A stretch of 64,000 nucleotides of DNA from Neoceratodus forsteri (lineage: Eukaryota > Chordata > Ceratodontiformes > Ceratodontidae): the NCBI GenBank assembly GCA_016271365.2, contig CM028129.1, positions 844,272,001 to 844,336,000 of the forward strand, written 5' to 3'. The notes beneath the pieces were generated by a model, which was not told where the DNA came from, did no database searches, and saw nothing but the letters and a program-made list of their open reading frames with translations. Position numbers and translations under genes: made by a program. This document shows, one piece after another, positions 10,815 to 21,609 of the stretch. Numbering within the stretch: position 1 is the stretch's first letter; the number at the start of each line of letters is the position of its first letter.

Positions 10815-11896
10815 TTCTTATAACCATCTCTACTCAGCTGATCTCTCCAATGCTAGATCTCTATTTTGGTATTTGGTTTTGATACCGCTGATCCTGTAAC
10901 TAATTTTCTGCTTTTCTACTCTATTTCCCCTTTATGCTCCCTTGCCATTATTGCCTAGTGCAACTTGATGGAGTGAGTACCTGCGGTTTTAGCTGTGGAT
11001 TCCTCCCTGGGGGTACCACGTGGTGGTGGGCCTTGGAGGGTTGAGGCGGCGAGGCCTAGTCGGCCCGTACTCTGTCCCCGTTGCGTCTGGCCTTCCTGTT
11101 GATTTTTCTGGGTACTAGCATGCAAGGGGCTTGTTTCCGGAGGGTGCGTTTGCGGTCAGACCGTTTGGTCTGTCGGCAAACCCTTTCCTACGCTTCTTCC
11201 CTTTGGTCTTCTGGTTAGCCCACGAGTAGCTGCACCACGGGAAGCGGTTCCCCCTCCACCAGGGGATCTCTCTCAGGTACCCTCACAATTATTTCTAATG
11301 GGTTAGTTGATTGTGCCAGGATGATGTGCAGCTCCTTTGTTTTCACTCGCTTGGGGGGGGGGCTCGTATGGTATTGTCGCCTCGGGCCCTGTCTCGCGAC
11401 CTGAATGGGTCTATGTGGGTACCTATCCGTTGTTCTTGAAAGGGATTATTTTCTCTTCGGGGTTTGGTTGTTGAACAAATGGTTGAAGACTATATTTATT
11501 GTTGGAATCAGTCTTGGAACTTCGAGGAGGTCTTGGTGGTACCTGAGGGGTGGGGGGAAGGGAGTTTGGTTATATTTGGCATGCTTATTATTCTGGATGT
11601 TCAATACCTGGACTGCAAAGAGGGGATTTGTTTTGCATTGTTATAGCTGGGTATTGTTATGGGGGGGGCCGCCTATTATAGTTTTTGTTGGGCTTTGTGG
11701 GGTTCTATACCTATTCTGGTTCAGTTTATGATGCAGTGGATCTTCTATGTTCCTCAACAGATAGTTGTTTACTTTTGTAATTACAGAGGCGGCAGTTTAG
11801 GGGTGTTGGGGGGGCAAGAGAAGGTGTCACCACTGCTTGGACTAAGTTGGGGGTTTCCTATGCAGCCTATCTTATTCGTATCATTCTCCCTTGAGG
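10815..11896 (+). other. Inter-ORF spacer of the L1
   Basis: About 1.08 kb separates the end of ORF1 from the ORF2 start. Part of it is GC-rich ('GAGGCGGCGAGGCC' region, 11,040-11,240), a G run lies near 11,353, and the latter part is GT-rich. No conserved coding is seen in any frame. Mammalian L1s have a spacer of only tens of bases, so this is long. It could hold an internal ribosome entry or promoter function, but the sequence alone does not show that. Confidence 0.6.
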
Positions 11897-14800
11897 ATGG
11901 CCCTGGATTATGTTAAACTGGCAAGTTGGAATATAAGAGGCATTAGGGAGACTAAGAAAGGGCCCATATATTGTTTAATTGTTCTCTGCTGGGATTGATA
12001 TTTTGTTTCTACAAGAGACCCACATAACAGCGGCAGAAACCAATATGCTAAAGGTTAAAGGCTTTTCTCAAGTTTTTGTTGCTGGTGCCTCTTCCGAAGC
12101 AAGGGGAGTAGCCATCATGGTCAAAAAAAGTATACCTTTTATTCCGGAGAAAGTTATCCAAGACACTGAGGGCAGATATATTTTGGTACAGGGTTCCCTT
12201 TATAACTCTGCTATAGTATTAGGTTCTATTTATGGCCCGGTTGGGGGAGATGCCAGTTTTTTAATGCATCTAATAGATAAATTAAGTGCATTTTTGCCAA
12301 CTCCCCTTGTTTTGGGAGGGGATTGGAATATAGCCCCATCGCAAGAACTAGATAAAACTTATAGGCCTCTGAAGCCTCCATCCCCAGCGCAGCTGGCGAT
12401 GCGGGACTTGGGCAGCATGTTAGGACTGGTGGACCCTTGGAGGATTCTATATCCTCTTAGCAAGAGTTATACTTTTTTTTCCCCACTCCATAACTCTTGG
12501 TCCAGGTTGGACTACTTTTTAGTAAGCACCTCCCTCATGGCTAACATAACCTTAGTAGGCATTGAGCCCATTATAATTTCTGATCACGCTCTAGTATGGT
12601 TTCGATTCATCCCTTCCTCTCTGGCGCAGTGATACAATTTGGAAGCTCAATACCCAGGTTTTAAAAGATGAGCATTCCTGTGCTCAGATTAGATCCCTAA
12701 TCAGAGAGTACCTGGACATTAATCGAGGCTCAGTGCCAGGTTTGACATTCTATGGTGCTCTTTAAAATGTTTTTTGAGGGGAGAGTTCATTAAAATTTCC
12801 TCCAGGAGGAAAAAACTCAGGACTCAAAAATTTCTTCTCTTATCAGACCGGATTAAGGTGGCAGAAAACTCCCTTGCCTCTTCTAAGTCCCTTAAGTGTT
12901 TGGAGCAGTTACATAAACTTAAAAATGAATATGAGGGGCTGGTTGGGGAAAAGACTGAACTGGCATTGTTGAGAACCAAAGCTAAATATTTAGACCAAGG
13001 GGAGAAGCCAAGCAGGCTCCTGGCCCTAAAACTTAAGGAAGTAGAAAACTCAAGGCTGGTCCCGGCTTTGGAAGCACAAGACGGCTCTATCAAGACAAGG
13101 CCCAGGGATATTGTGGAGGTTTTCAGATCATTTTACCAAAATCTCTATGGTGCTGCATCAGTCCCTCCCTCCTGGTCTGCCATTGAGTCCTTCTTTAAGA
13201 CAATTTCCCCACCTTGTCTTTCCGGGGACAAGGCAACTTTTCTCTCTACTCCTCTATCCCTGAAGGAGATTGAGGAAGCCATTCACAATCTTCAGCCCGA
13301 TAAAGCCCCCGGTCCTGACGGCCTACCCTCTAACTTTTACAAGGTTTTTTGTAAGGAATTAGCCCCATTACTTTTGGAATTTTATAACTATTTTCTCTCC
13401 TCGAACTTACTGGACCCAACCTTGCTGGAAGCAATTATAATCCTGATTCCTAAAACAGATAAACCCTCTCTGGATCCAGCAAATTATAGACCAATCTCGC
13501 TGCTCAACTGTGATATAAAAATACTGTCCAAAATTTTGGCTCTGCACATTAAACAAGTCTGGCAATCACTTTTGAGCAGTGAGCAAGTAGGCTTCGTGCA
13601 GGGCAGGTCGGCTGCCGATCACATGAGAGTTCTTTCCTATGTTTTCCAAGCAGCCCAAGCTTCTCAGGTCCCCCATGGCATTGGTGGCTTTAGATGCCGA
13701 GGAAGGCATTCGACTGTGTCAACTGGGACTTATGGAGTGCTATGGCTAAGTTTGGTTTTCTGGAGAAGTTCATCCAGTGGACGAAGGTTCTTTACAAAGA
13801 TCCCTCGGCAAAAATATACTGCAATGGGGTCTTCTCATCCCGTATCCAGTTATTCTCGGGCATCCATCAAGGCTGCCCCCTCTCGCCATATCTTTTCAAC
13901 CTTTATTTGGAACCCTTGTTACTCAATCTCAAGGCAGCTCCTGGGATCCAGGGTTGTGCCATTTCTCAACAAACCTCCACAATATCCGTCTTTGCAGATG
14001 ATATCCTGCTGCAGTTAACTAATCCGGCAGATTCCTTGTGAGCAGCACTGAACATAATAGAGCAATTTGGGGCTGTATCCAATTACAAACTCAATCTGGC
14101 CAAGTCCGAGATTTTTCCTCTCAATGTACATGTATCCCAATCTTGTATGTCTCATTTTGGTATGAAATGGACCTCATCTCACCTTAAATACCTTGGTATT
14201 TATTTGGCTCGTGATTTAAATTTGGTTCAGAAATTAAATCTGGACAATCTGGTGGACAAAATTTACTCTGACCTGCAAAGATGGGGCAAGCTTCCACTAT
14301 CAGTAGGGGCCCGTATCAGCATTATAAAATGAATATTTTGCCTCGCCTTTTCTATCCCCTGAACCTTCTGGATATTTGGTTACCCAAAACCTTCTTTAAG
14401 AGAATCCATTCGATCCTGACTGGTTTTATCTGGAACCATAAATCTCCCAGACGAGCCTTTCATAAACTTTGCTTACCTAAAGATATGGGGGGCCTTCGTC
14501 TCCCTGACTTTGAATACTACTACTGGGCTAGCCATCTAACTAAAGCCGGTAAATGGCTTGGAGGAAAGGATGCAACATCCTCTCCTTTATGGTTAAGTTT
14601 GGATCTTGATCTTATCAAGTAATGTAATATAGACCCCTCTAGTCTGTTTTATTGTCATTTTGCAACTCTACCCGCTGTATTCAAGACTCGGCAGTGGGCA
14701 TCTCGGTGAGGGTTCTGAACCAATTTTATGCTACCACCAAAATTAGACACGTTAAGGACCCTGGGCAACCCCTGATTTCTAACCCTATATTAAAGTGGGG

Positions 14801-15655
14801 ACTAAATCGTTATCTCCGAAATGGCTACCCCAAATTCAGGGACTCTTAGTGGAAGATTTGTTTGTGCAAGGAGGTCATGGGTCAATAGACGATCTTCTAC
14901 TAGTCCTTAATATCCTTCCCTGAATGATTTTCAAAGTATATCAACTAAAACATCTTGTCAGTAAAGAATTTGGAGACACCATACCGGGTCGGGTTATAAA
15001 GCCCTGCTCAGGTGGTTAAAGAATGAGCTGCCAAATCTCACGGTATCCAAGTTATATTTACATCTTTGAAGGTTATTTTCCTGCCCCTTAACTGGCTCCA
15101 AATCTTGGCCTTTGCTTTCCTCGGACCCTTAGTCCTCATGGACCCAAGTTTGGAGAGATTTGCATACATATAATACTCTCGATAAGAATAGGCTTATTCA
15201 ATATTTTATTGTCAACAATATGTATATTACGCCTGTTAAAAAATCGAAATTTGATCATTCCAGCTCCCTAATTGTCTCAGATGTGGCAAAGACCTGGGTA
15301 GTTCCCTCATATTTTCTGGTATTGGTTCAGTAGCCCCATTATGGAAAGCTATTCGACAACTTGGACTCCTATTCTAGGTCTGCAAGATCTCTTTACACTA
15401 GAGGATTTGTATCCTAGGAGATTATTCAGGTATTAACGTCAGAGAGAGAAGATATCATATGGCTCTTATCTCAATGGCGGTTAAGAGATTAGTGCTTCGT
15501 CACTGGTCAGATAATTTAGAACTCTTGTATATGGATTGGGTTGAAGAAATGTCTTTGTGTTTCAAAGTCAAGAAGCTGATAGCCAGCTCCAGACTCTCTC
15601 CCTTGGCTTTTCAGAAAAAGTGGGGCACACTTTATGCTCTGTATCTGCACTGAAG
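11897..15655 (+). pseudogene. L1 ORF2 (endonuclease, reverse transcriptase, C-terminal region)
   Basis: ORF2 starts at the ATG at 11,897 with 'LASWNIRGI', the first endonuclease block. A frameshift near 11,970 leads to the endonuclease body (11,979-12,632): 'FLQETHI', 'GGDWNIAP', 'SRLDYFLVS' and 'IISDHALV'. The RT lies in 12,774-14,041. 'LQPDKAPGPDGLPSNFYK', 'PANYRPISLLNCDIKI' and 'GFVQGRSAADHMR' are in one frame. After a frameshift at about 13,690 come 'KAFDCVNWDLW', 'HQGCPLSPYLFNLYLEPLL' and FADD at 13,991-14,002. Further stops (14,041; 14,332) and frame changes follow through a 'WNHKSPRRAFHKLCLPKDMGG'-type thumb region. It is long, recognisable and dead. Confidence 0.9.
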
Positions 15656-15998
15656 TACCCCAGGCTCATTTTGACCCATCTGATTATTGATGGTATCTTC
15701 CCTTTATGGTCTCCCTGGTGCTTCCTTTCTACTCTAGAACCAGTTTCCAGTAGAGTTGTGTTCCCCTCAGGTCCCAAGGACGGCTGCTATCTTCTCTCCT
15801 TCTAGACTCGCCACTTTCCTTCTCCCTCACTTATAAATTTTTGTGTATCCCTTCTCCTTTCAGTGGTGACACCTTCTTCGGGGTGGATAGGATTTTATTT
15901 TTCCCATGCTTATTATTCTGTGTCTTGTTGCAAGTAACTTTTACAGTGCTGTTTCTTCACCTGTATTTTCCAGTTTGATGTTACTGTTATTGAAACTG

Positions 15999-16029
15999 AA
16001 TAAAAAGAGAATTTCAAAAAAAAAAAAAA
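15999..16029 (+). terminator. L1 polyadenylation signal and poly(A) tail
   Basis: AATAAA at 15,999-16,004 precedes an A-rich stretch and a run of A ending at the 3' target duplication. It marks the end of the L1 transcript. Confidence 0.9.
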
Positions 16030-16044
16030 ACATAAAACTTATTG
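16030..16044 (+). other. 3' target-site duplication of the L1
   Basis: ACATAAAACTTATTG is an exact copy of 9,725-9,739. Confidence 0.95.
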
Positions 16045-16437
16045 TGCAGCCAGTTTGCAGCCCTTTCTTTTTACGTGACTGCAGTGAGTTGCCAACTAGT
16101 TGGTTTGTACTTTTTCCCCTTTAAATTTGAAAGCAAATTCAAGTAAGTCATTCAGAGCTCAGCAGGAACCAGCTAACAACCCGATACCAGTGATGAAGAG
16201 ATTTCCTATGCAAAGCCTTAACAGCTCAAATGATAACTGGCTGTTAACTTGTTGCACAATAAGTTTAATGTGACCTGTACAGTACACCATTAGGTTGATC
16301 CAACTCTTACTTCATTTATAAAAATTCATCAGTAAAGAGGCAGTCTGCACCAACCAAAAGTCTCTTTTGAATATATGTACTCCTTCTTTTCAGTAGTCAG
16401 TGATTCAGAATATAAAATATTCTAAAGCACATTACAT

Positions 16438-16987
16438 CACAGCCCAGTGGCACTGAGGGTTGAGGTGCTGGATGCCACACTGGCGCCCCATGTTCGAGAA
16501 CGAGCACTGGCTGCTGGGGGTCAGCAGGGAGGAGAGATGATCATATCTGATGGCTCGCTCTCCATATCCGGGGATTCCTAATGACCGAAGCTACCTGACC
16601 CCTAGTGGAGGCTGGTGATAGATGGCATGGAGCCGCTCAGTAGGGGGAGCGGGGATGCGGCAGTTGCTTGACAGGAGCATGCACGGGAGTGTGCGCTGTC
16701 CCAATCACTGGCGGCATTGTACACCATGCTCCCACAAGGGAGAAAATGAGGACAAAAGCCGCAGGCGATAAAGGGGGAACTTGCAGGCCCTGCACCCAGC
16801 TAGCCACAGCACGGTGGCACTGGATCCTGTTTCAGAGGGGAGGACCCCCTCTCTGACCCCGCTGGGGGGTTAAGCCTTGGAAGCGAAGCTGTGCTGTCTG
16901 GTAGACACCAGGGTGACAGGGCTGGGGTTCCCCCAGAATGCGAGGGCTATAGGACTGTAGGGCTGGAGTATAAACTATTAAAAAAAA
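16438..16987 (+). mobile_element. Long tRNA-derived SINE with target duplications
   Basis: A head of about 75 bp has an A-box-like 'AGTGGCACTGAGGG' and a B-box-like 'TGTTCGAGAAC', the internal RNA polymerase III promoter of tRNA-derived SINEs. A unique GC-rich body of about 450 bp follows, with an A run ending at 16,990. The flanking duplication AAAGCACATTACAT is at 16,424-16,437 and 16,988-17,001. The total of about 550 bp is long for a SINE. No LINE in this window shares its 3' end. An ORF at 16,668-16,856 shows no coding features. Confidence 0.85.
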
Positions 16988-17264
16988 AAAGCACATTACA
17001 TGTCTGTGTTGATTTTGTACAATGCACAGTCATTCTGGTACTTGGCTGGCTCACAAACTCATATGCAACCACAGAATGTTGAAAACAATATTTTGCATCC
17101 ATTTTGTACCCTTACTAAGCACCGCAACACAGCACAACACCTGCTTCTACTAATATTCCATCCCCCCATAGATTTTAAGAGAAATTAGTGTATTTACAAA
17201 AATAAAACTTCTGAAAGTAGTTGTTTTTCTATTTTCTTATTTAGTATGAATTGCAGTCTTTATT

Positions 17265-17845
17265 CTCACTGCATGTTTTAAATCTTCATGCTCCTGGTTC
17301 CCCAACCTCGCAATCCTCAAACTCTGTCTTCCATTCTTCTGATAACAAGAAACTGAAATTCAAAAAGGGAACTCCAGTTAGAACACTGCCATTTCTTTCT
17401 TTCTTACTCTATCTCACTCTCTCTTAATACGAGAGAAGGCAGTATAGCACAGTGGTTTAAGGTTCTGAACTGCAAATCTGCTGATATCCAGCAGACGAGA
17501 CCTGGGTTTGAATCCCACAGCTTCTACTTGCATACTGTGTGACCATGAGCAAGTCACTTAACTTCCCTGTGTTCCCAGGTTGCTCCTGTAAAAAAGCTTT
17601 CAGCTTAGCGTGCTACTCCTGGTTAAACAACTAAATAAATAAAAATATATATATATATCTTCTTCCCTCTGGACATCTTAAATCTTGCACTTGAGCTTCT
17701 ACTTCCTTCTCCCCTGCAGTCCTCAAAATCCATCCTCTGTACTTCTGACAAAGAGAAATTGATATTTAAAAAAGAAGGAACTTTGGTTGCTAGTTGCTAG
17801 CACTGCAATGGAAGCTCTCTTTCTCTCTCTCTCACTGCACACATG
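17265..17845. repeat. Old local duplication flanking a SINE (17,265-17,425 and 17,675-17,845)
   Basis: Both arms show 'TTAAATCTT', a 'CTTC..CC' stretch, 'TCCTCAAA', 'CTTCTGA', 'GAAA(C/T)TGA(A/T)ATT', an A-rich run, then 'GGAACT' and a CT-rich end. They are direct and diverged. The CORE-type SINE at 17,437 sits between them. Confidence 0.55.
17437..17650 (+). mobile_element. tRNA-derived SINE with MIR/CORE-like body, copy 1
   Basis: The head contains A box 'TAGCACAGTGG' and B box 'GGGTTTGAATCCC'. The body 'TGTGTGACCATGAGCAAGTC' followed by 'ACTTAACTTCCCTGTG' matches the CORE segment known from MIR-type SINEs. The end is 'CAACTAAATAAATAAA' running into a TA repeat. Flanking duplications are unclear. 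Two more copies lie at 18,313-18,488 and 50,123-50,333. Confidence 0.88.
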
Positions 17846-18312
17846 CAGCCAATACTCTCTATCTCCCTCTGTGAAAGCACTCCTTTCAATCTGATTTACA
17901 AAAACATATTCAAAAAGGAAAAAAGAAGAGAAAAAAACTAGAGGATACATAAGTAAAGCCACTTACCTTTTTTTTTTTTTACATATTTTCGTTTCACTAA
18001 AAAAATCAATCGGCAACAACAGAGGGCAGTACTGAGTCTAAAGGTTTAAAAAAAAAACTACAAGTACAGAAGTCACACTGGGAAAAATACAATATCCTAA
18101 AGCAAAAAACAAATGCCTTTAAGTTCCAAAAATGGAAGGACTACTTAACTTAAAATACATTTGAAGTTTAACATTTTTACATATCTAAGCATGATTATTT
18201 TAATTCCTAAATATATTCTTAAAGACAAACCCCATTTTATAACCACAATAACACACTCCAGTGTTTGTACATTATGCTTGATTCCTTCACTTCTGAGTAT
18301 CTGAATGCACTT

Positions 18313-18488
18313 TTTCTTTTTTCTTTTTTAACCAGGAGAGACACACTAAGCTGAAAGCTTGTTTACAGGTGTGACCTGAGAGCACAAGGAAGTTAAGTGA
18401 CTTGTTCAGGGTCACACGTTATGTAAGTGGGGGCTGTGGGATTCAAACCCAGGTCTCCAGGTTTGCAGCGCAGTCTTAAACCACTGCG
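18313..18488 (-). mobile_element. tRNA-derived SINE with MIR/CORE-like body, copy 2
   Basis: This is the complement of the same family: 'GGGATTCAAACCCAGG' (B box) and 'AAGTTAAGTGACTTG' (CORE). It is flanked by the duplication TGAATGCACTT at 18,302-18,312 and 18,489-18,499. The head starts inside the A box region (CGCAGTGGTTTAAG), so the copy is slightly 5'-truncated. The tail is a T/C-rich run on the plus strand. Confidence 0.9.
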
Positions 18489-18499
18489 TGAATGCACTT

Positions 18500-20099
18500 G
18501 AACTGCAGCGTCATGCCTCACAACACACCTGGGACTAATTATTTTATATTTCAGTCTTCAGCATGTACAGACTCTGACAATCTAAGAGGTACATGTTACC
18601 TGACAGTGGAAAGGGTAAACCAGAAAAGGGAAAGGAGGGAAAAGAATAACTTTAAAAATAGTTTTATTTGACAGGGAATAAAGATGTCCAAAAGAAACTT
18701 TTTGTTGGTATAAACCATTTCTGTATCAGTAAATTTGCTGATCGCATCCTGCATCATTTACAAGTGAGAGGAGACACATTAAATGCACACAGTTTATTAT
18801 GTGTGTTCCAAATTTGTAAGGACCCTACCTTTAATGCCCATTTTTGCGGTGGTGTTTTTCCTGTTACAGGAATCACAGTACACCCATAAATCATTAAAGC
18901 CACTGCAACTGCAACACATATTTCTTTAAAATCATTACCTTACCAGAGCATACATTTAAAGTTTTAGATGATCCTTGAACTTGAAGCATTATTGCTGCAA
19001 GGCAGAGGAATGAGGAAAATCTAGCCTGAGATCTGCAAAGATCAAGCTGACCATGACCTTTCCCAGAAATAAGGAGAGAGATAGATCATTTGGGGTCATG
19101 TCCTGCAATCTTATGTGAATGAGAGCAAGGTATACTGTATGTGAACTTTGTGAGCTTTCCACGCTGCTCTTTTCCTTGAACTGACCATCAAAGCCCATGT
19201 TATCCTGAAGGATTAAGGCTGACATCTGCTTTCAAACTGCAGAATTGATGTCCTACACATTGTTAGGACAATGGCACACCATGCAATAGAAGAATTTTCA
19301 GTGCTGGCTGAAAGGGGAAGCAAATGTTTTCCGGCTGGCTGCTTTAAATGCTCCTGCTGCTCACAAGGGCCATCATTTCAAAGAACTTGCAGATGAGTGA
19401 AGTGTAATTTACATGTGAAACTCGTTACTTGTCAGTATGTAGGATGTTCATATATGGCGTACTTTTGCTGATGGTGTGTATGATTGATGATCTCTTCATG
19501 GGAATGGTGCTCATGCTAATTAGAAATAAGAAGGGGCACTGCTCAATCAGTAATACGGGGCTTAATATTCAAAGGTTGTCTGCTTCATAGAGTCGTACCA
19601 GCCAAAAGTGGAATACCAAATCTGACTTGCGCTGGTGATGGGGAAGAATTTCCCCAACATTTGCACTAGGAGGCAATTGAGGCAACCTGCCCTAATACCA
19701 AATGACCAATGTTGCATGAGTCCACTGAGGAAAATTTCAGTTACAAACTCCAGCCCATGCATATTATTTTATTTACTGAGTTAGTACTTAGACATCATAT
19801 GAATAACACAATAAGGATGATATGAAAACTACAACCAGGTACTCACAATAGGAAGTTATTACCCTCTTCAGTAGGTACTTTGCATAGGGGCATAGAGATA
19901 GATGCAAATGATTAATGCTGCTGGAGTATAAGATAGTTTTCTAACTTTGTTTTGCCTGTTGCCAGTCAAGTGGAATATTATTAAAGGCCCCTGCCACCTT
20001 TCACATGTGAGTCAGGGTATTCAATAGTCTTCTTCTTGTCCCAAAAAGGGTAAAAATATAAATGTTTCCATATATGATTCATATACAGTATATACCATC
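18500..20099. other. Unassigned A/T-rich intergenic stretch
   Basis: No element, RNA gene or coding signal could be supported. Short open stretches (18,668-18,889; 18,989-19,225; 19,562-19,762) show no motif and are taken as chance. Confidence 0.5.
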
Positions 20100-21060
20100 A
20101 TCGTTAAACCCAGGTCCACCCACTCCATTCACCTGGCAGACATGAAAAGTTATTCAATCTGATCTGACTCCATGAGTTTATGTGGTTCCTGACCCTTGCC
20201 TAGGATGTGGTGCAAGGAACTTTCCCACTATGGAGAGTGCATGAACTCCATGCCTTTGCAGTGTGTCCATATGTGGGTCACACCATCCTTTGTACATCAG
20301 GTCCAAAGTCTGAGGTGAAATCACTCTTGCTATCATAATGGGGCCTATGCATGAAGGTGCAGGTGATCTACATGCTACAAATCCATGGCACATAGGCAGA
20401 CCTACATCCCTGAGCTGTGCATTGTGGGTCCCACATGTCCCCAGTGACATGCACGAAAAGGATGTGCATCCCTTCTGCACCCAATCCCCGAGCCAGTCAA
20501 GCAGCTATGCATGCAATCAGTCCAGGGGCATGCCTTTGGGGGTGTGTGCCCATATTCTGCCCCATAAACAAAGATATTGAGCTCCAGGCAAATGGGTGGG
20601 GGATATGGCAGCGGAAACCCTGAGTATCCTTTATGTTCCCCCCAAAGGCACTTGCTATCTGTGGGGGGACAGGAAATCCCTCTACCATGCTGCCCCAGGC
20701 CACTGGACTGACAAGGAGGGCAGGGGACAGCTATTCAGGTACCTACCCATATTTTCAAAAACACTGGTCCCACACCATCTCAGATTCCCCTGCTCACACA
20801 GAGCATGGATCCACTTTGGGACCCAGAGCAGGCATCCGATTGGATGCCTGCCTCTGTCCCTCAAACCACCCCACATGAAGCTGCATGCCGGGGGGCAAGG
20901 TCACAGACAGGCACCATGTGGGTGCATGTCGTTGTACATATCATGCACCCTGCACCTGTCCCTGAGTACACAGGTATGTGGGCCGGGTATGCAGAAATCA
21001 CATGTACCCAGTCACACAATAATGCATATTCCCCATTGTGGTTAATGTACATGTGTTACA
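20100..21060. repeat. Unclassified GC-richer block, possible non-autonomous DNA element
   Basis: This block of about 1 kb is distinctly richer in G and C than its flanks and full of short palindromes built on TGCA, ATGCAT and CATG. An open stretch of 149 codons (20,596-21,045) and its complements have no recognisable domain. No terminal inverted repeats or target duplication were found. Texture resembles the 61-64 kb block, but no shared sequence longer than short words was confirmed. Confidence 0.3.
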
Positions 21061-21609
21061 TCAGATGCTATGTAAAGAGAACTTTGCATTTTGCTAACTT
21101 GTTGGATTTTGTATTAGAAGCAGTTCTTAAAACTGCTGCATATTCAGGCAGAGAAAAACAGAAGCACTCTACTGAAATTCTGTCAGAATATGACAGTCTT
21201 AGCTGACCCTCTTTAAAACAGCTCAACCCCAATTTATGTTTACTTATGTGCTGTATATTTTTATTTATTGAAATGTTAATCTGAATTGTATGCAAAACCT
21301 ACTAGTTGTACTACTAGTTTGTGAACTGCTTGAATGAAAACTGGGATATGTGCTTATTTTCTATTTTTGCACTTTCTATTTTGTACCCCTGTTTTCCAGC
21401 AGACAAACCCTGGGATCTCCTTCTATCCACCCTCAAAATCCTTCTGCTTTTAGGAGCCCACAGATACCAGTCTCTGAAACAGCCTTTGCTAAACTGCTTA
21501 AGCCTAGCCACAGAGTAACTCATGCCTTATCCCCCATGTATGGGACAATATGGCCACCTCTCAGAATAATTCTGACTCAACTTTTGGAAGTCGGGGATGA
21601 ATTTATTTT

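Larger units (their letters stand above)
9740..16029 (+). mobile_element. Full-length L1 LINE with target duplications
   Basis: This insertion of about 6.3 kb has a short 5' UTR beginning GGGAGTCACGTGATGC, ORF1, a long spacer, ORF2, a 3' UTR, a polyadenylation signal (AATAAA at 15,999) and a poly(A) run ending at 16,029. Exact 15-bp duplications on both sides show target-primed integration of a complete copy. Both reading frames now carry several frameshifts and stops, so it is inactive. The FADD catalytic box is retained. Confidence 0.93.

Noticed and set aside
17437..17530. Functional tRNA gene
   Set aside because: The A and B boxes belong to a SINE head. The acceptor stem is not formed and the family has three copies here.
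20178..21045. Harbinger transposase in the 20-21 kb block
   Set aside because: None of the open stretches shows the DDE-type motifs. Only texture suggested it.
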